In this document: positions 1 through 7,665 of the stretch, piece by piece
Position numbering within the stretch: the first letter of the stretch is position 1
Layout of the letters: each line of letters begins with the position of its first letter
Assembly (NCBI GenBank): GCA_052035915.1
Contig: JBPOHE010000162.1
Span: forward strand, 1 to 10,353
Direction of reading: 5' to 3'
Origin: JBPOHE01 sp052035915
GTDB lineage: Bacteria > Pseudomonadota > Gammaproteobacteria > Chromatiales > Chromatiaceae
DNA length: 10,353 bases
Made by a program: the position numbers and the translations under genes
The notes under the pieces: generated by a model
The model's database searches: none
What the model saw: the letters and a program-made list of their open reading frames with translations, nothing else
Told to the model about the DNA's origin: nothing

Positions 1-455
1 CCTCACCGATCTCGGCGAGAATCCCAACATCAGCTTGCCTGCGGTCGCAAACTGATGACCTTCCCTTCCTTGCCAGAGTCGATGACCTTCTGATCGCTTC
101 TTACACCACGTCCGGGGACACGATCAACGCTTGTCTCCCGCGCTAGGGTTCCAAGGCGATTGCCGGACAAGGAAATCGACTAAAGGCCGCCCTGATATCA
201 ATGTTTCCGAGTGTTCGGGCGGATCGGCGGCTCCGGGCATGGGCGGCAAATGGCCATTTTTCGTTCTTATTTCGAGAACATAAAGCCAAAAAACAGAGGC
301 ATTGTTCTCAATCAGAGAACATAAAACCGGACCAAACCCCCCGGCCCCGGGCGAAGCGGTCATCAGCTAGGGCCATGGAGGTAAGGCTGGTGGTTTGGAT
401 CGCCTGGGCGTTGTTGCTTCTACACTTCGCCAAGCAGCCATCAAGACTCGATTCG
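1..455. other. Gene-free left flank
   Basis: No convincing gene is seen in this stretch downstream of ruvB. A short open frame on the plus strand runs from the window edge to a TGA at 53-55 and reads LTDLGENPNISLPAVAN. It could be the end of a gene lying outside the window, but I do not recognise it. The decamer GATGACCTTC occurs twice (54-63 and 81-90). The notable content is the AT-rich paired-palindrome repeat at 232-320, listed separately. No clear rho-independent terminator for the ruv operon is visible. Confidence 0.5.
232..320. repeat. Paired-palindrome repeat, copy A
   Basis: This repeat lines up without gaps with the one at 7252-7340, at a constant offset of 7020 bp. Both begin with the identical 13-mer TCCGGGCATGGGC (232-244 here). 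Nineteen... rather, after an 18-bp interval it carries a 17-bp palindrome GTTCTTATTTCGAGAAC (263-279), and 41 bp downstream of that a second one, GTTCTCAATCAGAGAAC (304-320). The second has perfect 6-bp arms and the first has one arm mismatch. The shared pattern is GTTCTY-N5-RAGAAC. The palindromes sit in AT-rich sequence inside a GC-rich neighbourhood. The design suggests either paired sites for a dimeric DNA-binding protein or a small mobile or foldback repeat. No regulator gene is adjacent, so the function is unknown. Confidence 0.75.
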
Positions 456-1508
<1,053 letters not shown>

Positions 1509-1515
1509 GGCTCGG

Positions 1516-2136
1516 CTACCCCTTCCCTGAGGCGGCTCGCAAGGCGGCGCGGATGAGTTCCTCGCTGCTCAGGCCGGGTTGTTCCACCGAACGTACCAGG
1601 CGGCTCGCTTCCACGGCCTTGTAGCCGAGGGACTCCAGGGCGCTGATGGCGTCCCCAAGCGGGGTGCCGATCTGAGTCGAACCCATGGCCGCCGCGGTCG
1701 GCCTGATCTCCCCGGGAATACCCGGCAGGGAGAAGGCCTCCAGCCGGTCGCGCAACTCCACCAGCAAACGCTCGGCCGTGCGTGGACCGATGCCGGGAAG
1801 ACGTATCAGACTGGTCTTGTCCTGATTCTGAATGCAGCGGGCGAATTCCTCGGTGGTCATGCCGGAAAGGATGGCCAGGGCCATCTTGGCCCCGACACCG
1901 CTGACCTTGATCAGGGTACGGAACAGATCGCGTTCACGCTCCCGGCGAAAGCCGTAGAGTGCCTGGGCATCCTCCCGCACCGCCAGATGGGTGAAGAGCA
2001 CGATCCGTTCGCCCACCGGCGGCAGATCGTAAAAGGTGGAGAGCGGCGCCTCCAATTCGTAGCCTACCCCATTGACACCGAGCAACAACCAGGGTGGCTG
2101 TTTGTGTAGGATCTCCCCCTGCAACCAGCCGATCAT
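1516..2136 (-). CDS. ruvA: Holliday junction DNA helicase subunit RuvA
   Basis: RuvA binds four-way junctions as a tetramer and loads RuvB rings onto opposite arms. The 206-residue protein shows the family layout: an N-terminal OB-fold (about 1-62, starting MIGWLQGEIL), a helix-hairpin-helix region with VSGVGAK (78-84) and LPGIGPRTAERLL (113-125), and a C-terminal RuvB-contacting domain (about 160-204, with ISALESLGYK). The ATG overlaps the ruvC TGA as ATGA, which suggests translational coupling. A strong Shine-Dalgarno GGAGGAGGGGG just upstream lies inside the ruvC coding sequence, where it encodes the glycine run at the RuvC C terminus. Length and motifs are normal. Confidence 0.98.
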   Translation of the reverse strand: MIGWLQGEILHKQPPWLLLGVNGVGYELEAPLSTFYDLPPVGERIVLFTHLAVREDAQALYGFRRERERDLFRTLIKVSGVGAKMALAILSGMTTEEFARCIQNQDKTSLIRLPGIGPRTAERLLVELRDRLEAFSLPGIPGEIRPTAAAMGSTQIGTPLGDAISALESLGYKAVEASRLVRSVEQPGLSSEELIRAALRAASGKG

Positions 2137-2648
2137 CTTCCCCCTCCTCCGGCCTGGGCCAGGCGTCGTTTGGTGGCGTCGGTATGGGCATGGCTCAGGG
2201 CCACCGCCAGGGCATCCGCGGCGTCGGTGGCCGGCAGGGCCGACAGGCCCAACAGAAGTCGTACCATCTGCTGCACCTGGGCCTTATCCGCCGATCCCGT
2301 ACCCACCACTGAGAGCTTGACCGCCCGGGCCGAATATTCGCTCACCGGCAGGCCGCAGCCAACGGCGGCGCAGATAGCCGCCCCCCGCGCCTGACCGAGC
2401 TTGAGCGCCGAACTCGGATTCTGGGCCACGAAGACCTCCTCGATAGCCAGCACCTGGGGGTGAAAGCGCTGGATCAACTCGGTTACCCCTTGATAGATAC
2501 GGCCTAGTCGCTCCGCCATCTCGCCGGTCTCAGCATGGATACAGCCGCTCGCCACATGACGGGACTGCCTGCCGTCGCTGTCGATCACCCCATAGCCGGT
2601 GATGCGGGAGCCGGGGTCGATACCCAGCACGCGCCGCAGCTCAGCCAT
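2133..2648 (-). CDS. ruvC: Crossover junction endodeoxyribonuclease RuvC
   Basis: RuvC is the metal-dependent dimeric resolvase that cuts Holliday junctions symmetrically after RuvAB processing. The 171-residue product carries the four catalytic acids of the RNase H-like fold: D11 in GIDPGSRITGYG, E70 in LAIEEVF, and D142/D145 in TDAADALAVA. These match E. coli D7, E66, D138 and D141 with a constant shift of four residues. The conserved block SALKLGQARG is also present. The gene starts with ATG 21 bp after the yebC stop, and the ribosome binding site there is weak. Its end overlaps the ruvA start by 4 bp. The last residues (QAGGGGR) are dictated by the ruvA Shine-Dalgarno and are probably not functional in themselves. 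Confidence 0.98.
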   Translation of the reverse strand: MAELRRVLGIDPGSRITGYGVIDSDGRQSRHVASGCIHAETGEMAERLGRIYQGVTELIQRFHPQVLAIEEVFVAQNPSSALKLGQARGAAICAAVGCGLPVSEYSARAVKLSVVGTGSADKAQVQQMVRLLLGLSALPATDAADALAVALSHAHTDATKRRLAQAGGGGR

Positions 2649-2669
2649 GGTGCCAAGAGGGTTGGAGGT

Positions 2670-3416
2670 TCACCCGAGGGCCTCGATGATCTCGGGGGCG
2701 ATGTCGGCGTTGGAATAGACGTGCTGCACGTCGTCGAGATCCTCCAAGGCATCCACCAACTTGAGGAACCGCTCCGCCGTCTCCAGGTCGAGGGCGGCCA
2801 TGGTGCCGGCATTGTAAGTGACCTCCGCCTGCTTGGTGGCGAAACCAGCCGCTTCCAGCCCTTTGCGGACGCTGGGAAAGGTCTCGGGGGTGGCGATGAC
2901 GTCCAGGGAACCGTCCTCATTGCTCGCCACGTCCTCCGCACCCGCCTCCAGGGCCGCCTCCATCAGGGTATCCTCGTTGACGTCGGGGGCAAAACTCAGC
3001 ACCCCCTGCTTGACGAAGAGATAGGAGACCGAACCATCGGTGCCCAGATTACCGCCATATTTGGTGAAGGCGTGGCGTACATCGGCGGCGGTACGGTTGC
3101 GATTGTCGGTCAGACAATCCACCATGACCGCCGTGCCTCCCGGGCCATAGCCTTCGTAGCGGATCTCCTCGTAGTTCTCGGTATCCGCCCCGCCGGCCCC
3201 GCGTTTGATGGCCCGTTCGATGGTATCCTTGGGCACGTTCTGCGCCAGGGCCCGATCCACCGCGAGACGCAAGCGGGAATTGGCGTCGGGGTCGGGCAAG
3301 CCATGACGCGCCGCTACGGTGACCTCACGGACCAGTTTGGTCCAGGCGCTCCCGCGTTTTTTGTCCTGAGCCTCCTTGCGGTGCTTGATATTCGCCCATT
3401 TGCTGTGTCCTGCCAT
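2670..3416 (-). CDS. yebC: YebC/TACO1-family protein
   Basis: This is a cytoplasmic protein of the YebC/TACO1 family. Members are described as translation factors that help ribosomes through difficult proline-rich stretches, and older work on some members describes DNA-binding regulators; the sequence does not decide between these. I chose the ATG at 3416 because it gives the family N terminus MAGHSKWANIKHRK, and because GAGG (3423-3426) lies 6 nt upstream. A TTG two codons earlier is possible but less likely. The product is 248 residues, the usual length, with the conserved RYEGYGPGG segment and an acidic C-terminal half. It is the first gene of the ruvCAB operon, an arrangement common in proteobacteria, and is transcribed away from the radical SAM/ubiUV genes. 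Confidence 0.97.
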   Translation of the reverse strand: MAGHSKWANIKHRKEAQDKKRGSAWTKLVREVTVAARHGLPDPDANSRLRLAVDRALAQNVPKDTIERAIKRGAGGADTENYEEIRYEGYGPGGTAVMVDCLTDNRNRTAADVRHAFTKYGGNLGTDGSVSYLFVKQGVLSFAPDVNEDTLMEAALEAGAEDVASNEDGSLDVIATPETFPSVRKGLEAAGFATKQAEVTYNAGTMAALDLETAERFLKLVDALEDLDDVQHVYSNADIAPEIIEALG

Positions 3417-3446
3417 CGTCAACCTCGTCTATGCTCACATCTAGAG

Positions 3447-3475
3447 AGTATAACAGCCTGATATCTCTATAGAAA
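3447..3475 (-). promoter_or_regulatory. Possible sigma70 promoter of yebC-ruvCAB
   Basis: On the minus strand a good -10 (TATACT, 3447-3452) lies about 20 bp before the yebC ribosome binding site. A weak -35 (TTTCTA, 3470-3475) stands 17 bp further upstream. The surroundings are AT-rich for this window. The -10 and its position are reasonable, but the -35 match is poor, so this is a tentative call. No LexA-type box was recognised here. Confidence 0.4.
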
Positions 3476-3594
3476 CCAAAAAAGGACGCGGTTCCGCCGC
3501 CCGTCGGACGCGGTCCCGTGCTCGCGCCGGGATTGTCTTTGCATCCTGATTCGACGATCTTCGCTCACCGACGTCGACTCTCCCCGCCGGGACG

Positions 3595-3608
3595 TTGATC
3601 CAGGTCAA
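3595..3608 (+). promoter_or_regulatory. FNR/ANR-type operator
   Basis: The sequence TTGATCCAGGTCAA fits the TTGAT-N4-(A/G)TCAA pattern bound by FNR and its Pseudomonas counterpart ANR, the oxygen-sensing iron-sulfur regulators of the CRP family. Its centre (3601.5) lies 41.5 bp before position 3643, which is 7 bp downstream of a -10-like hexamer TAGTCT (3631-3636). That is the classical geometry of an FNR-activated class II promoter, where the operator replaces the -35 element. It stands upstream of the radical SAM/ubiU/ubiV run, and E. coli ubiUV is known to be FNR-controlled, so function and context agree. FNR versus a DNR/CRP relative cannot be decided from the sequence. Confidence 0.7.
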
Positions 3609-3630
3609 TGCAACCTCCGGCTTCCATCGC

Positions 3631-3636
3631 TAGTCT
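3631..3636 (+). promoter_or_regulatory. Candidate -10 of the FNR-type promoter
   Basis: TAGTCT keeps the three most important positions of TATAAT (T1, A2, T6). It is supported mainly by its spacing from the FNR/ANR-like box. The predicted start point near 3643 would give a leader of about 27 nt before the GTG of the first gene, and I see no clear Shine-Dalgarno in that leader. Confidence 0.4.
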
Positions 3637-3669
3637 CCCTGGACTTCTTCCAAGCCCCTACCGCCGCGC

Positions 3670-4269
3670 GTGACCCAGGTCATCAGCTACCGCATCGAAA
3701 ACAGCCTCTATCTTAGCATCACCGACCGCTGCACCCTGGAGTGTGCCTTTTGCCCCAAGACCCAGGGCCGTTACGAGGTCAAGGGTTACGACCTCAGCAT
3801 GGACCACCGCCCCGATGTCGCCGAGATCATCCAGGCCGTAGGCGATCCGCGGCTGTACCAGGAAGTGGTATTCTGCGGCTATGGCGAACCCACGCTCCGC
3901 CTCAAGGTCTTGCTGGAGGTGGCCACATGGATCAAGGACCATGGCGGGCGGGTGCGGGTCAATACCGACGGTCTCGCCAATCTGGTTTATAAAGAGGATG
4001 TGCTTCCCTTGATGGGAAGCTGCGTGGACGCCCTCTCCGTGTCCCTGAACGCCCAGGACGAGATGACCTACGAAAGACACTGTCAGCCCAATCTACCAGG
4101 CTCCTATCAGGCCATGCTGGAATTCCTGCGGCGGGCGCCGGCCTATGTGCCAGACGTCACCGCCACCGCCATCCAAGGCTTGGAGGGGGTGGATATCGGC
4201 GCCTGCGAGCAACTCGCCCGCCAGTTGGGGGTGAAGTTTCGGCGCCGGATCTTGAACGAGGTTGGTTAA
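3670..4269 (+). CDS. Radical SAM protein, TatD-associated type (TIGR04038-like)
   Basis: This small radical SAM protein has 199 residues. The [4Fe-4S]/SAM-binding motif is CTLECAFC (C21, C25, C28), followed by VVFCGYGEPTLR (67-78), a GGE-like SAM-contacting strand, and the NTDGLANL block at 99-106. Length, the FCGYGEPTLRL segment and the NTDGLANL block are typical of the family annotated as TatD-associated radical SAM proteins, whose reaction is unknown. No TatD gene lies nearby here; the partner is instead a second radical SAM gene. The GTG start at 3670 was chosen because it gives the usual short N terminus before the cysteine motif; no Shine-Dalgarno is obvious, so the leader may be very short or the start slightly different. 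It is the first gene behind the FNR/ANR-like box, which suggests a role under low oxygen. The function is unproven. Confidence 0.85.
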   Translation: MTQVISYRIENSLYLSITDRCTLECAFCPKTQGRYEVKGYDLSMDHRPDVAEIIQAVGDPRLYQEVVFCGYGEPTLRLKVLLEVATWIKDHGGRVRVNTDGLANLVYKEDVLPLMGSCVDALSVSLNAQDEMTYERHCQPNLPGSYQAMLEFLRRAPAYVPDVTATAIQGLEGVDIGACEQLARQLGVKFRRRILNEVG

Positions 4270-4315
4270 GCCGCCGATGGCTTTTTCACAGGCGTTAAAT
4301 CCGAGGTTTCACTCC

Positions 4316-5230
4316 ATGGATCTCGCCAAACAGGTCAACACCTTCGGGCAATGGCTGCTCCGTCGCTATGGCGAACGGGTACACAAGATCGCGGTCGACG
4401 CCGCCTTCACCTGCCCCAACCGCGACGGCGCCAAGGGTCGCGGCGGCTGCACCTTCTGCAATAACGTCTCCTTCAGTCCCAACGGACGTCGTCCGCCGCC
4501 GGTGGCGGAACAGATCGAGGCCGGTCGCCGGGTGATCCGCAAGCGCACCCGGGCCATGAAGTATCTGGTCTATTTCCAGGCCTACACCAACACCTACGCC
4601 GATCTGCCGACCCTCAAGGCGCTCTATGATGCCGCCCTGGCGGAACCAGATGTCATCGGCCTTTCCGTGGGTACCCGCCCGGACTGCGTCTCTCCGGCGG
4701 TGTTGGATCTGCTCGCCGCCTATCGGCAACAGGGCCATGAGGTCTGGTTGGAGCTCGGCCTCCAGTCCGCCTTTGACGAAACCCTGGAACGGGTCAACCG
4801 TGGCCACAGTTTCGCCGACTACCGTCAGTCCTGCCTGGCCGCCAGGCGACGTGGGCTGCCGCTCTGCACCCATCTGATCGTCGGTCTCCCGGGCGAGCAC
4901 CGCCGCCATGCCCTGGAGACCCTGGATCGAGTCCTGGATCTGGGCACCGAGGGGCTCAAACTCCACCCCTTGCATGTGGTCAAGGGCACCGCCCTGGCGA
5001 ATGAATGGCGCTCTGGCGGCTATCAGCCCCTGAGCCTGGATGAATATGTGAGTATCGCCGCCGACCTCGTCGAACGCTGTCCGCCCGAATTGGTCTTTCA
5101 CCGCCTGACCGGCACCGCGCCCCGGGACATCTTGCTGGCCCCGGGCTGGTGTGCCGAGAAATGGCGGGTGCTCAACGCCATCGAGCGGGAACTGCGGCAG
5201 CGACGCACCCCCTTGCGGGAGGCGGCCTGA
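4316..5230 (+). CDS. YhcC-like radical SAM protein (TIGR01212 family)
   Basis: This radical SAM protein has 304 residues and is closely similar in layout to E. coli YhcC, a member of the Elp3-like branch whose substrate is not established. The ATG at 4316 gives the family N terminus (LAKQVNTFGQWLLRRYG) and is preceded by GAGG (4303-4306); the open frame extends further upstream, but that part does not look like the family. The cluster ligands are C33, C45 and C48 in the segment CPNRDGAKGRGGCTFC. Further family blocks are YFQAYTNTYA (86-95), SVGTRPDC (117-124), ELGLQS (146-151) and HLIVGLPGE (186-194). It lies 46 bp after the first radical SAM gene and 43 bp before ubiU, so co-transcription is likely. 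Confidence 0.93.
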   Translation: MDLAKQVNTFGQWLLRRYGERVHKIAVDAAFTCPNRDGAKGRGGCTFCNNVSFSPNGRRPPPVAEQIEAGRRVIRKRTRAMKYLVYFQAYTNTYADLPTLKALYDAALAEPDVIGLSVGTRPDCVSPAVLDLLAAYRQQGHEVWLELGLQSAFDETLERVNRGHSFADYRQSCLAARRRGLPLCTHLIVGLPGEHRRHALETLDRVLDLGTEGLKLHPLHVVKGTALANEWRSGGYQPLSLDEYVSIAADLVERCPPELVFHRLTGTAPRDILLAPGWCAEKWRVLNAIERELRQRRTPLREAA

Positions 5231-5273
5231 TGTCTCCAACCCTATAACCCCGAACACCGAGGCAAGAACCACC

Positions 5274-6269
5274 GTGGAACTGGTCTGTCCCGCAGGCAAC
5301 CTCCCCTCTCTCAAGGCCGCCGTCGATAACGGCGCCGATGCGGTCTACCTGGGTTTGCGGGACGACACCAACGCCCGTCATTTTCCCGGATTGAACTTCG
5401 ATCGCGCCCGCGCCGCCGAAGGGATTGCCTATGCCCGTCAGCGTGGGGTCAGGGTCTTCATGGCGGTCAACACCTACCCGCAGCCCAATGGCTGGTCGCG
5501 CTGGACCGCCGCGGTCGATATCGCCGCCGAACTCGGGGTGGACGCCCTCATCCTCGCCGACATCGGCGTCATGGACTATGCCGCCCGCACCTGGCCGAAA
5601 CTGCCCTTGCACCTCTCGGTCCAGGGCAGCGTCACCAATTACGAGGCGCTGAGCTTCTATCGCGAGGAATTCGGCATCCGCCGCGCGGTCCTGCCTCGGG
5701 TGCTGTCCCTCGCCCAGGTGAAATACAACGTCGAACACAGCCCGGTCGACATCGAGGTGTTTGGCTTCGGCAGTCTCTGCGTCATGGTGGAAGGGCGCTG
5801 CATCCTTTCTTCTTACGCCACCGGAGAGTCGCCCAACACCTGCGGCGCCTGCTCGCCGGCGAAATTCGTCACCTGGAAGGAAACTCCGGACGGTCTGGAA
5901 TCCCGTCTCGGTGGCGTGCTCACCGATCGTTACGCCGCCGACGAAAACACCGGCTATCCGACCATCTGCAAGGGCCGCTACGAGGTCGGCGGTCATACCT
6001 TCTACGCCATCGAGGAACCCACCTCGCTCAACACCCTGGAGATCCTGCCCGAACTCATGGCGGCGGGGGTGAAGGCGGTGAAGATCGAGGGTCGCCAGCG
6101 CAGCCCGGCCTATGTAGCCATGGTGACCCGGGTCTGGCGCCAGGCGATAGAGAGTTGTAGCCGTAATCCCGCCGGCTTCCGGGTGCGGGAAGACTGGAGT
6201 CGGGAACTGGCCAAGGTGGCGGAAGGCACCCAGACCACCCTGGGCCCCTATCATCGCCCCTGGCATTGA
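5274..6269 (+). CDS. ubiU: Ubiquinone biosynthesis protein UbiU (U32 family)
   Basis: UbiU works with UbiV and UbiT in the oxygen-independent ubiquinone pathway, where UbiUV hydroxylates the ring using prephenate as oxygen donor. The GTG at 5274 gives the family N terminus MELVCPAGNLPSLKAAVDNGADAV in shortened form (ELVCPAGNLPSLK), and the length of 331 residues equals that of E. coli UbiU. The four [4Fe-4S] cysteines fall at 169, 176, 193 and 232, the same numbers as the known E. coli ligands, in SLCVMVEGRC, CGAC and TICKG. An extra cysteine stands at 190. A weak GAGG (5259-5262) precedes the start. The family was formerly annotated as U32 peptidase; the downstream ubiV makes the UbiU call firm. 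UbiT is not in this window. Confidence 0.97.
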   Translation: MELVCPAGNLPSLKAAVDNGADAVYLGLRDDTNARHFPGLNFDRARAAEGIAYARQRGVRVFMAVNTYPQPNGWSRWTAAVDIAAELGVDALILADIGVMDYAARTWPKLPLHLSVQGSVTNYEALSFYREEFGIRRAVLPRVLSLAQVKYNVEHSPVDIEVFGFGSLCVMVEGRCILSSYATGESPNTCGACSPAKFVTWKETPDGLESRLGGVLTDRYAADENTGYPTICKGRYEVGGHTFYAIEEPTSLNTLEILPELMAAGVKAVKIEGRQRSPAYVAMVTRVWRQAIESCSRNPAGFRVREDWSRELAKVAEGTQTTLGPYHRPWH

Positions 6270-6290
6270 GCCTCAAGAGAGCGAGCGCCC

Positions 6291-7202
6291 ATGATGACGC
6301 CCAAACTCAGCCTCGGTCCCGTGCTCTATTACTGGTCGCGGGAAGACCTGTTCGCCTTTTACGATCAGGTGGCGGGCTGGCCGCTGGACAGTGTCTCTCT
6401 CGGTGAGGTGGTCTGCTCCAAGCGTCGTTCCCTCAAGTTTGAGGAATGGCTGGAAATCGCCGAGCGGCTGCGCCAAGCCGGCAAGGAGGTGGTGCTCTCC
6501 ACCCTGGCGCTGATCGAGGCGGAATCCGAACTCAAGACCCTCAAGCGGATCTGCGATAACCAGGACTTTCTCGTCGAGGCCAACGACATGGCGGCGGTGC
6601 ACCGGCTCGCCAAGCAGGGCCAGCCCTTCGTCGCCGGTCCCGGGCTCAATATCTACAACGCCCGCACCCTGGCGCTCCTCGCCCGCAAGGGGCTGCGCCG
6701 CTGGGTGTTTCCGCTCGAACTCGCGCGCGACAGCCTGGCCGAAATCCAGGCCGAGCGCCCGGCGGGGGTGGAAACCGAGGTGTTCGCCTACGGACGCCTG
6801 CCCCTCACCCTCTCGGCCCGTTGTTTCACCGCCCGCGCCCACAACCTGCCCAAGGATGACTGCCAGTTCCGCTGCCTGGATTATCCCGAAGGGATGCTCC
6901 TTTCGACCCGGGAACATCAGGCCTTCCTCATCATCAACGGCATCCAGACCCTATCCGCCAAGACCTGCAATCTCATCCCCCAACTCGCGGACCTGAGACG
7001 CCTGGGGGTGGACCACCTCCGTATCAGCCCCCAGGCCAGAAACACCGGCCAGGTGGTGGAACTCATCGCCCGGCAGCTCTCGGGCGAGGGCGCCACGCCC
7101 CAGGACCGACTCGCCTTGGAAAAACTCGCCCCTGGCGGTGTCTGCGACGGCTACTGGTTCGGTGGCGCGGGGATGGCCAGGCTGGGGCCACCTCCCCTCT
7201 GA
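6291..7202 (+). CDS. ubiV: Ubiquinone biosynthesis protein UbiV (U32 family)
   Basis: UbiV is the partner of UbiU in the heterodimeric iron-sulfur hydroxylase of anaerobic ubiquinone synthesis. The protein has 303 residues, about ten more than in E. coli, with the family start LSLGPVLYYWSREDL. Candidate [4Fe-4S] ligands are C42 in SLGEVVCSKRR and C178, C191 and C195; the last three keep the E. coli spacing C-x12-C-x3-C. It begins 21 bp after ubiU. Two ATG codons (6291 and 6294) compete and the ribosome binding site is weak, so the exact start may differ by one codon. The slightly long C terminus ends in MARLGPPPL. It is the last gene of the putative FNR-controlled operon; no clear terminator follows. 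Confidence 0.97.
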   Translation: MMTPKLSLGPVLYYWSREDLFAFYDQVAGWPLDSVSLGEVVCSKRRSLKFEEWLEIAERLRQAGKEVVLSTLALIEAESELKTLKRICDNQDFLVEANDMAAVHRLAKQGQPFVAGPGLNIYNARTLALLARKGLRRWVFPLELARDSLAEIQAERPAGVETEVFAYGRLPLTLSARCFTARAHNLPKDDCQFRCLDYPEGMLLSTREHQAFLIINGIQTLSAKTCNLIPQLADLRRLGVDHLRISPQARNTGQVVELIARQLSGEGATPQDRLALEKLAPGGVCDGYWFGGAGMARLGPPPL

Positions 7203-7251
7203 CAAGCGGCCGACTTTGGCATGACCACTGTCAATTCAGCAGGAACAGGGT

Positions 7252-7340
7252 TCCGGGCATGGGCCATGAAGGCTCGATTATCGTTCTCAAATAAAGAACA
7301 ATAGCCAATGTGAAGAACATATTGTTCTCTCTATGAGAAC
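7252..7340. repeat. Paired-palindrome repeat, copy B
   Basis: This is the second copy of the repeat seen at 232-320, in the same orientation. It starts with the same TCCGGGCATGGGC (7252-7264) and carries palindromes GTTCTCAAATAAAGAAC (7283-7299) and GTTCTCTCTATGAGAAC (7324-7340), again exactly 41 bp apart. As in copy A, the right palindrome has perfect 6-bp arms and the left one has a single mismatch. Sequence between the palindromes has drifted more than the palindromes themselves, which suggests they are what is maintained. An additional inverted pair AGAACAAT/ATTGTTCT (7295-7302 and 7321-7328) links the two. Confidence 0.75.
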
Positions 7341-7352
7341 GAAAATCGAGCC
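7271..7352. repeat. 82-bp symmetric foldback around copy B
   Basis: The left end GGCTCGATTATCGTTCTC (7271-7288) and the right end (7335-7352) are inverted repeats matching at 17 of 18 positions. The inverted ends run into the outer arms of both 17-bp palindromes, so the whole 82 bp is mirror-symmetric: 9-bp arm, 3 bp, palindrome, 24 bp, palindrome, 3 bp, 9-bp arm. This resembles a small foldback or MITE-like element, or a two-operator regulatory site. The corresponding ends of copy A are not clearly inverted. No target duplication was recognised. Confidence 0.6.
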
Positions 7353-7363
7353 CGGAGACTCGA

Positions 7364-7472
7364 TGCCCGACCCGGGTTTGGCCCCTGGTCTGGCCCCAAG
7401 AGTTAAGCGGGTCGGGCAACAACATCCTATTGCCCGACATTTCGTACCAGATGCCGGGCACAGGTGCCCGAC
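7364..7472. repeat. Cluster of GTCGGGCA/TGCCCGAC motifs with hairpins
   Basis: The octamer TGCCCGAC occurs at 7364-7371, 7431-7438 and 7465-7472, and its reverse complement GTCGGGCA at 7411-7418. The pair 7411-7418/7431-7438 can form an 8-bp stem with a 12-nt loop. CGGGCACAGGTGCCCG (7455-7470) is a near-perfect palindrome with 7-bp arms. No T-run follows any of these, so they are not typical terminators; a short interspersed (REP-like) family or a protein-binding cluster is possible. Confidence 0.5.
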
Positions 7473-7665
7473 CTGGTCGCTGTGATCCGTTCCGTATCAT
7501 TCACCCACTACGCTGGTATCTGGCTGCCCTTTCTCAAAAACCCCGAACGTGACCGCTTTGAAGGGAGTGTCCGGACTTGGGTTGACAGCCTGATGCACTA
7601 CCCTGCCTGAAATGCGCAGGGTTTCACCCGAACCGATGGCGAATCTGAGCGGTGATTCAGCGCGA

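Larger units (their letters stand above)
7203..7665. other. Gene-free, repeat-rich intergenic stretch
   Basis: No supported gene lies between ubiV and the phosphatase remnant. The stretch holds repeat copy B with its foldback (7252-7352) and a cluster of GTCGGGCA/TGCCCGAC motifs (7364-7472). Short open frames here lack ribosome binding sites and recognisable protein motifs. The sequence from about 7473 to 7665 shows nothing I can name; it is probably the former 3' flank of the decayed phosphatase gene. Confidence 0.5.

Noticed and set aside
2..55. Possible 3' end of a plus-strand gene reading LTDLGENPNISLPAVAN
   Set aside because: Only 17 codons are visible, with no recognisable motif, so it cannot be told from a chance frame.
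263..340. CRISPR array interpretation of the repeated GTTCT/AGAAC units
   Set aside because: Only two units per locus, repeats of 17 bp with variable centres, no spacer series and no cas genes.
2535..3461. 308-codon plus-strand open frame opposite ruvC and yebC
   Set aside because: It is a shadow of two clearly identified genes, with no ribosome binding site or recognisable motif.
3484..3518. Direct repeat GGACGCGGTYCCG (3484-3496 and 3506-3518)
   Set aside because: Two short GC-rich copies in a GC-rich promoter region, not placed relative to the -10 or FNR box in a way that suggests function.
4295..5314. 339-codon minus-strand open frame opposite the YhcC-like gene
   Set aside because: The plus strand carries an unmistakable radical SAM gene here; the reverse frame is a GC-driven shadow.
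5172..6266. 364-codon minus-strand open frame opposite ubiU
   Set aside because: It is antisense to ubiU, whose cysteine ligands and length are exactly as expected.
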